A program made the translations under genes and the position numbers. 9,227 nt of DNA, from positions 1 to 9,227 of the forward strand of contig PLTL01000281.1 in the NCBI GenBank assembly GCA_003164475.1, written 5' to 3'. Origin of the DNA: Candidatus Dormiibacterota bacterium. GTDB taxonomy: Bacteria; Chloroflexota; Dormibacteria; UBA8260; Bog-877. Of the stretch, positions 5,900 to 9,227 are shown piece by piece (position 1 is the first letter of the stretch; the number at the start of each line of letters is the position of its first letter). Below the pieces are notes generated by a model. It had not been told where the DNA came from. It did not search any database and saw only the letters and a list, made by a program, of their open reading frames with translations.

Positions 5900-7093
5900 T
5901 TGCGCTTCGCCACCAGGATGGAACGTCTAGGTACAGAGTCCGCCTTCGAGGTGCTGGCCCACGCCCGCAGCCTGGAGGCCAAGGGAAAGTCGGTGGTCCA
6001 CCTGGAGATCGGGGAGCCGGACTTCCCCACCCCGGACAACATCATCGAGGCCGCCTACCGGGCCATGAAGTCAGGGTTCACGCACTACACCCCCGCCGCC
6101 GGCTTCCCCCAGGTTCGGGAGGCAATCGCCACCGAGATGAAGCGGCGGGGCGGAATCGAGGTCAGCCCGGCTCAGGTGGTGGTGGTGCCGGGCTCGAAGA
6201 ACATCCTTCATTTCGCGCTGCTGTCCCTGATCGAGGCCGGCGATGAGGTCATCCTCCCCGACCCCGGCTACCCCGTCTACCGCTCCCTAACCGACTTCGT
6301 GGGGGCGGTGGCCCGCCCGGTGGCGATCCGCGAGGCCGCGGACTTCCGGATGGACCTGGACGAGGTGGCGGGGTTGATCACCCCCAGAACCCGGATGATC
6401 ATCATCAACTCCCCGCAGAATCCCACCGGGGGGGTGCTCACCGACGCCGACCTGGACCGGCTCGCGGAGCTGGCCATCGCCCACGACCTCTGGGTGTTCA
6501 GTGACGAGATTTACTCCGAGATCTGCTTCAGCGACCTGCCCCGGCCGATCTGGTCCCGCCCGGGGATGGCCGAGCGCACCATCGTCCTGGACGGCCTCTC
6601 CAAGACCTTTGCCATGTGCGGCTGGCGGCTGGGCTACGGAGTGATGCCGACGCCGCTGGCGGAGCGGATGGCCACCCTGCTAATCAACACCAGCTCCTGT
6701 GCGGCCAGCTTCACCCAGCTGGCGACGATCGAGGCGCTGCAGTCCCCGGAGTCGAGAGTGGCAGTGGACCGGATGGTGGCCGAGTTCCGGCACCGACGCG
6801 ACACCATCGTGGCTGGCCTCAACGCCATCCCGGGGATCAGCTGCCACCTGCCAGCGGCGGCCTTCTACGCCTTCCCCAATGTCACCCAGACCGGATTCTC
6901 CAGCCGTGAGCTGGCCACCCGGCTGCTGGATGAGGCGGGGGTGGCCGGGCTCGCCGGGGAGGCGTTCGGTGACGTCGGCGAGGGGCACATGCGGTTCGCC
7001 TACACCGTCTCCGGGGCTGACATCTCCGACGCCCTGACCCGGATCGCGGACTTCCTTGGCTCCGCTACGCCGATCGGAGCGGACCACACCTAG
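5900..7093 (+). CDS. Class I/II PLP-dependent aminotransferase (AspC-like)
   Basis: A complete cytosolic enzyme of 397 residues, the usual length for aspartate-type fold-I aminotransferases. It would move an amino group from an amino acid to a 2-oxo acid using pyridoxal phosphate. Landmarks, numbered from the TTG start, are: GEPDFPTPD (38-46); HYTPAAGFPQVREAI (62-76); NSPQNPTGG (170-178, with N174 contacting the cofactor); SDEIYSE (201-207, with D202 and Y205); SKTFAMCGWRLGYG (234-247, with K235 as the Schiff-base lysine and R243 for phosphate); and HMRFAYTVS (363-371, with R365 for substrate carboxylate). The start TTG 5900 is chosen because GGAAGGAG ends 6 bases before it; the open frame from 5828 adds 24 residues with no support. 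TTG 5894 abuts the ribosome site too closely. The preferred amino acid cannot be read from sequence. A C26 peptidase gene starts 5 bases after the stop, suggesting an operon. Confidence 0.93.
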   Translation: MRFATRMERLGTESAFEVLAHARSLEAKGKSVVHLEIGEPDFPTPDNIIEAAYRAMKSGFTHYTPAAGFPQVREAIATEMKRRGGIEVSPAQVVVVPGSKNILHFALLSLIEAGDEVILPDPGYPVYRSLTDFVGAVARPVAIREAADFRMDLDEVAGLITPRTRMIIINSPQNPTGGVLTDADLDRLAELAIAHDLWVFSDEIYSEICFSDLPRPIWSRPGMAERTIVLDGLSKTFAMCGWRLGYGVMPTPLAERMATLLINTSSCAASFTQLATIEALQSPESRVAVDRMVAEFRHRRDTIVAGLNAIPGISCHLPAAAFYAFPNVTQTGFSSRELATRLLDEAGVAGLAGEAFGDVGEGHMRFAYTVSGADISDALTRIADFLGSATPIGADHT

Positions 7094-7098
7094 CCACC

Positions 7099-7428
7099 AT
7101 GGCCAGTGCCGTCGGGGAGACCCCCCATCCTCTGGTGCTCGTCCCGACCCAGGCCGCGACCCGGGTCGAGCCGGGTGCCCCCGACCGGCCGCTCCAGGCC
7201 CTGAACCGGGTCTACGTGGCGGCGCTGCAATCCGTGGGCCTGGTTCCGGTGCTGCTGCCGACCCTGAGCCACCTTCCCGAGGACCTCTCCTTCGTCAGCG
7301 GCCTGCTGCTGCCCGGAGGGCCCGACGTGGAGCCCCATCGGTACGGCCAGGAGCCGGGCCCCAGCACCAGCCCCGACGCCGAGAGCGACCAGATGGAGTT
7401 CGCCCTGGCCTCCTGGGCACTCCGGACC
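7099..7428 (+). pseudogene. Peptidase C26 / gamma-glutamyl-GABA hydrolase-like gene, 5' fragment
   Basis: The first 110 or so residues match class I glutamine amidotransferase-like hydrolases of the PuuD type, which release GABA or similar amines from gamma-glutamyl conjugates. Visible family features are PLVLVPTQAATR (11-22), VYVAALQSVGLVPVLLP (38-54), GLLLPGGPDVEPHRYGQEP (68-86) and MEFALASWAL (99-108). The expected next part, with the nucleophile in a G-I-C-R-G-type elbow and the later His/Glu pair, is absent. From about residue 110 the frame runs into sequence that is antisense to a response regulator and a kinase gene. The piece is therefore a fragment without a catalytic site. The start is ATG, 5 bases after the aminotransferase stop and without a clear Shine-Dalgarno sequence. 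The right boundary is approximate. Confidence 0.75.
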
Positions 7429-7437
7429 GAGGCCACG
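7405..7437. other. Junction of two truncated genes (breakpoint or assembly join)
   Basis: On the plus strand, C26 peptidase similarity ends near 7423-7430. On the minus strand, response-regulator similarity ends near 7407-7427. The two fragments meet head to head with no intervening mobile element, inverted repeat or recognisable attachment site. The exact base cannot be placed because the two protein frames are both plausible over a short shared stretch. Confidence 0.7.
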
Positions 7438-7523
7438 ATCTGGAACCCCTCGACCCGGTTGACGTACAAGCGGTTCAGTTCCGCCACCATCGGATCATCC
7501 TCGACCAGCAGCACGCGAATCAA
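7410..7523 (-). pseudogene. CitB/DcuR-type response regulator, 5' fragment
   Basis: The frame begins MIRVLLVEDDPMVAELNRLY and continues VNRVEGFQIVASVRSAQEA, a textbook N-terminus of the response regulators paired with CitA/DcuS kinases. The acidic pocket residues E8, D9 and D10 are present. Everything after about residue 33-39 is missing, including the phospho-accepting Asp and the DNA-binding domain; the frame then runs through the antisense of the C26 peptidase gene to 7212. The start is TTG 7521-7523, overlapping the kinase stop in a TTGA arrangement that shows the two genes were translationally coupled. The left boundary is approximate. Confidence 0.75.
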
Positions 7524-9142
7524 GCGGGAACCTCCTCGGGAAACGGCAGGGAGGCGTGGAAGCTCGTGCCGCCGCCCTCCCGAGGCTCGGCGGCCAACTG
7601 CCCGCCGAGCGCTGCCACCCGCTGGGCGGCATGGAACAGCCCGTAGCCGCGATCCCCGCCCTTGGTGCTGAAGCCCCGCTCGTATAGCAAGGCCAGATGT
7701 TCCGTACGGATGCCTGGTCCGGTGTCCGCCACGGTGATCTCCAGCCAGTCCGAATCGTAGTCCAGGGCCACCAGGATCTCCCGGCGGACCCCGTCGCCGA
7801 TCGCCTCCACGGCGTTTTCCAGCAATTTGCCCAGGATGGTGACGATGTCATGGGCCAGCGGTTCCCGGGCGCAGAATGGCACCAGGGATGTCTCAGCCAG
7901 CCCCATGGTCACGTTCTGTTCCCGCGCGGCGCTAAACCTGGCCAGCAGGAAACCGGCGATCATCGGGTCCTTGATCCTTTGGACTACGTGGCCCACCTCG
8001 TCCTGGAGCGACCCGGTGAGCCCGGTGATGAAGCTGGAAAGCCGGTCGAATTGTTCCAGACGGATCAGTCCGAGGATGACGTGGAGCTTGTTCATGAATT
8101 CGTGGGTCTGGGCCCGGAGCGCCTCCGCGTAGTGCCGGACCCCCGAAAGCTGCTCTGCGAGCATGCTGACTTCCGTCTTGTCCCGGAAGGTGGCCACGGC
8201 GCCGCTGATCTCGGCACCCGCCATGACGGGCACCACGCTGGTCACGATGGGCATGCCGTTGAGGACGAGTTCCTGGTCAAGTTCGGCCCTGCCGGTGTCC
8301 AGCACACCCGTCAGCCCCGAACCCGCCAACATCAGGTCGGCCTTCTGCCCTACCAGCTCCCCGTGGATGCCGGCGAGCCGGAACAGCCGGGAGGCCTCCT
8401 CGTTGACCAGGGTGATCACCCGGTCCCGGCCCACCGCCACCACGCCTTCCCGCACGGAATGCAGGATCGAGTTGCGCTGCTGGAGCAGGGTGGCGATCTC
8501 GGAGGGTTCCATGCCCATCAGGATCTTCTTGATCCGATCGGCCACGTAGATGGCGCCCAGCACCCCGGCCGCGAAACCGATCAGGACCCCCAGCAGGATG
8601 CGTTTGCGCACGCTCACCAGGGTCTGGTCCACGCCAGCCAGGAGGATGCCCACGGCCACGGCGCCGATCTGCCGGCCGTCACCGGGATCGAAGACCGGGG
8701 TGAACGCGCGCATGGCAATGCCGAGAGTGCCCTTGGCCACGGAGGTGTAGGACCGGCTCTGGAAGACCTGCCGGTCATCCCCTCCCTCGAACGTCTGGCC
8801 GATCCGGAAGGACTGCGGGTGCGAAAGCCGGACCCCTTTCATGTCCATCACCACGACGTAGTTCACCTGGGCCCTGACGCGCAGCCATTCGGCGAAATTC
8901 TGGATGGTTTCGGGGGGGTGGTGTCCCAGCAGGCCCTCGACCACGGGCTCGGACCTGGCAGCCATGCCGGACAGCAGGACCGCCTTCTCCGTCAGGGTAG
9001 CCCGGGTCTGCTGCTCCATCTTCCAGCTGACCATGGCACCGGTGACCCCCAGCACCACCAGGAGCACCGCCGAGACCAGCAGGGTGATCCGGGTGCGCAA
9101 GCGGAAGGCGGGCAGCGGCCAGGGAATGGAGGGGGGATGCAT
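7520..9142 (-). CDS. CitA/DcuS-family sensor histidine kinase
   Basis: An intact membrane sensor kinase of 540 residues. From the ATG at 9142 the order is: TM1 (19-39); an extracytoplasmic sCache/PDC sensor (40-175) with the carboxylate-binding signature VRLSHP (104-109) and SYTSVAKGTLGIAMR (131-145); TM2 (181-201); a PAS domain (224-319) beginning SILHSVREGVVAV; a SpoOB-like dimerisation helix with the phospho-accepting histidine in THEFMNKLH (H347); and an ATPase domain with LLENAVEAI (N443), DTGPGI (473-478) and GYGLF (499-503). Family members sense citrate, C4-dicarboxylates or related acids and phosphorylate a CitB/DcuR regulator that switches on uptake and fermentation genes; which ligand applies here is not readable. 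The frame also allows TTG 9175, 11 residues longer. I prefer ATG because AAAGAG precedes it, though at a long distance. Its stop overlaps the regulator start, but that regulator is truncated. No transporter gene is visible beside it. Confidence 0.9.
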   Translation of the reverse strand: MHPPSIPWPLPAFRLRTRITLLVSAVLLVVLGVTGAMVSWKMEQQTRATLTEKAVLLSGMAARSEPVVEGLLGHHPPETIQNFAEWLRVRAQVNYVVVMDMKGVRLSHPQSFRIGQTFEGGDDRQVFQSRSYTSVAKGTLGIAMRAFTPVFDPGDGRQIGAVAVGILLAGVDQTLVSVRKRILLGVLIGFAAGVLGAIYVADRIKKILMGMEPSEIATLLQQRNSILHSVREGVVAVGRDRVITLVNEEASRLFRLAGIHGELVGQKADLMLAGSGLTGVLDTGRAELDQELVLNGMPIVTSVVPVMAGAEISGAVATFRDKTEVSMLAEQLSGVRHYAEALRAQTHEFMNKLHVILGLIRLEQFDRLSSFITGLTGSLQDEVGHVVQRIKDPMIAGFLLARFSAAREQNVTMGLAETSLVPFCAREPLAHDIVTILGKLLENAVEAIGDGVRREILVALDYDSDWLEITVADTGPGIRTEHLALLYERGFSTKGGDRGYGLFHAAQRVAALGGQLAAEPREGGGTSFHASLPFPEEVPA

Positions 9143-9227
9143 CGGGCCAGCTCTTTCATGGGCCCGGCCGGTCAACGCAGGGCGCCTGCGGTCACGCGGC
9201 CCAGGCCCTGGGGCAGGCCGGACCCGC

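Noticed and set aside
7056..7671. Continuation of the C26 frame to 7671 as one 190-residue protein, and an overlapping 196-residue frame
   Set aside because: Beyond about 7430 both frames are antisense to clearly coding response-regulator and kinase sequence, so the tail is not real coding sequence.
9143..9175. TTG start at 9175 for the kinase
   Set aside because: It adds 11 residues without a clear ribosome site. ATG 9142 is preferred, though the choice is not certain.
1..9227. CRISPR array, prophage module, toxin-antitoxin pair or defence system
   Set aside because: No spaced direct repeats, Cas motifs, integrase, phage structural genes or paired toxin/antitoxin ORFs were seen. The unusual signals are limited to the junction, the divergent exchanger and the small ORFs.

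Overview
The window is GC-rich throughout, with codons ending mostly in G or C, short intergenic gaps and some GTG/TTG starts. It looks like a high-GC bacterium, most likely actinobacterial or a related soil lineage. The acetyltransferase-like protein, the SulP permease type and the divergent exchanger all fit that, but this is inference from protein character and there is no rRNA or other marker gene. No CRISPR array, convincing tRNA, phage module or recognisable defence system was seen.

Layout. Positions 1-432 hold the 3' end of an IS630-type transposase running in from the left edge, followed by a strong hairpin. A conserved GNAT-like acetyltransferase (593-1315, minus) diverges from a SulP anion permease with a STAS domain (1693-3360, plus). 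Their 377-base intergenic region contains two perfect palindromes. A possible 61-residue ORF (3357-3542) overlaps the permease stop codon in a CTGA arrangement. A CaCA-superfamily exchanger (3570-4571, minus) converges on it and lacks the usual acidic ion ligands in both alpha repeats. A possible small protein (4562-4759, minus) overlaps the exchanger's start.

A small HExxH putative metalloprotease of unnamed family (4974-5534, plus) is followed by a possible small ORF with a very good Shine-Dalgarno sequence (5568-5897). Next come a complete class I PLP-dependent aminotransferase (5900-7093) and, 5 bases later, a peptidase C26 (gamma-glutamyl-GABA hydrolase-like) gene. The last two plus-strand genes look like an amino-acid or polyamine nitrogen-salvage operon.

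The clearest anomaly is at about 7405-7437. The C26 gene stops resembling its family before the catalytic Cys. At the same point, on the other strand, a CitB/DcuR-type response regulator loses everything after its first 33-39 residues. Two 5' gene fragments therefore meet head to head. To the right is the intact CitA/DcuS-type sensor kinase (7520-9142, minus) whose response regulator has been cut off. Either a real deletion or recombination joined two loci, or the sequence is an assembly chimera. Linkage between the two sides should not be trusted until it is checked.
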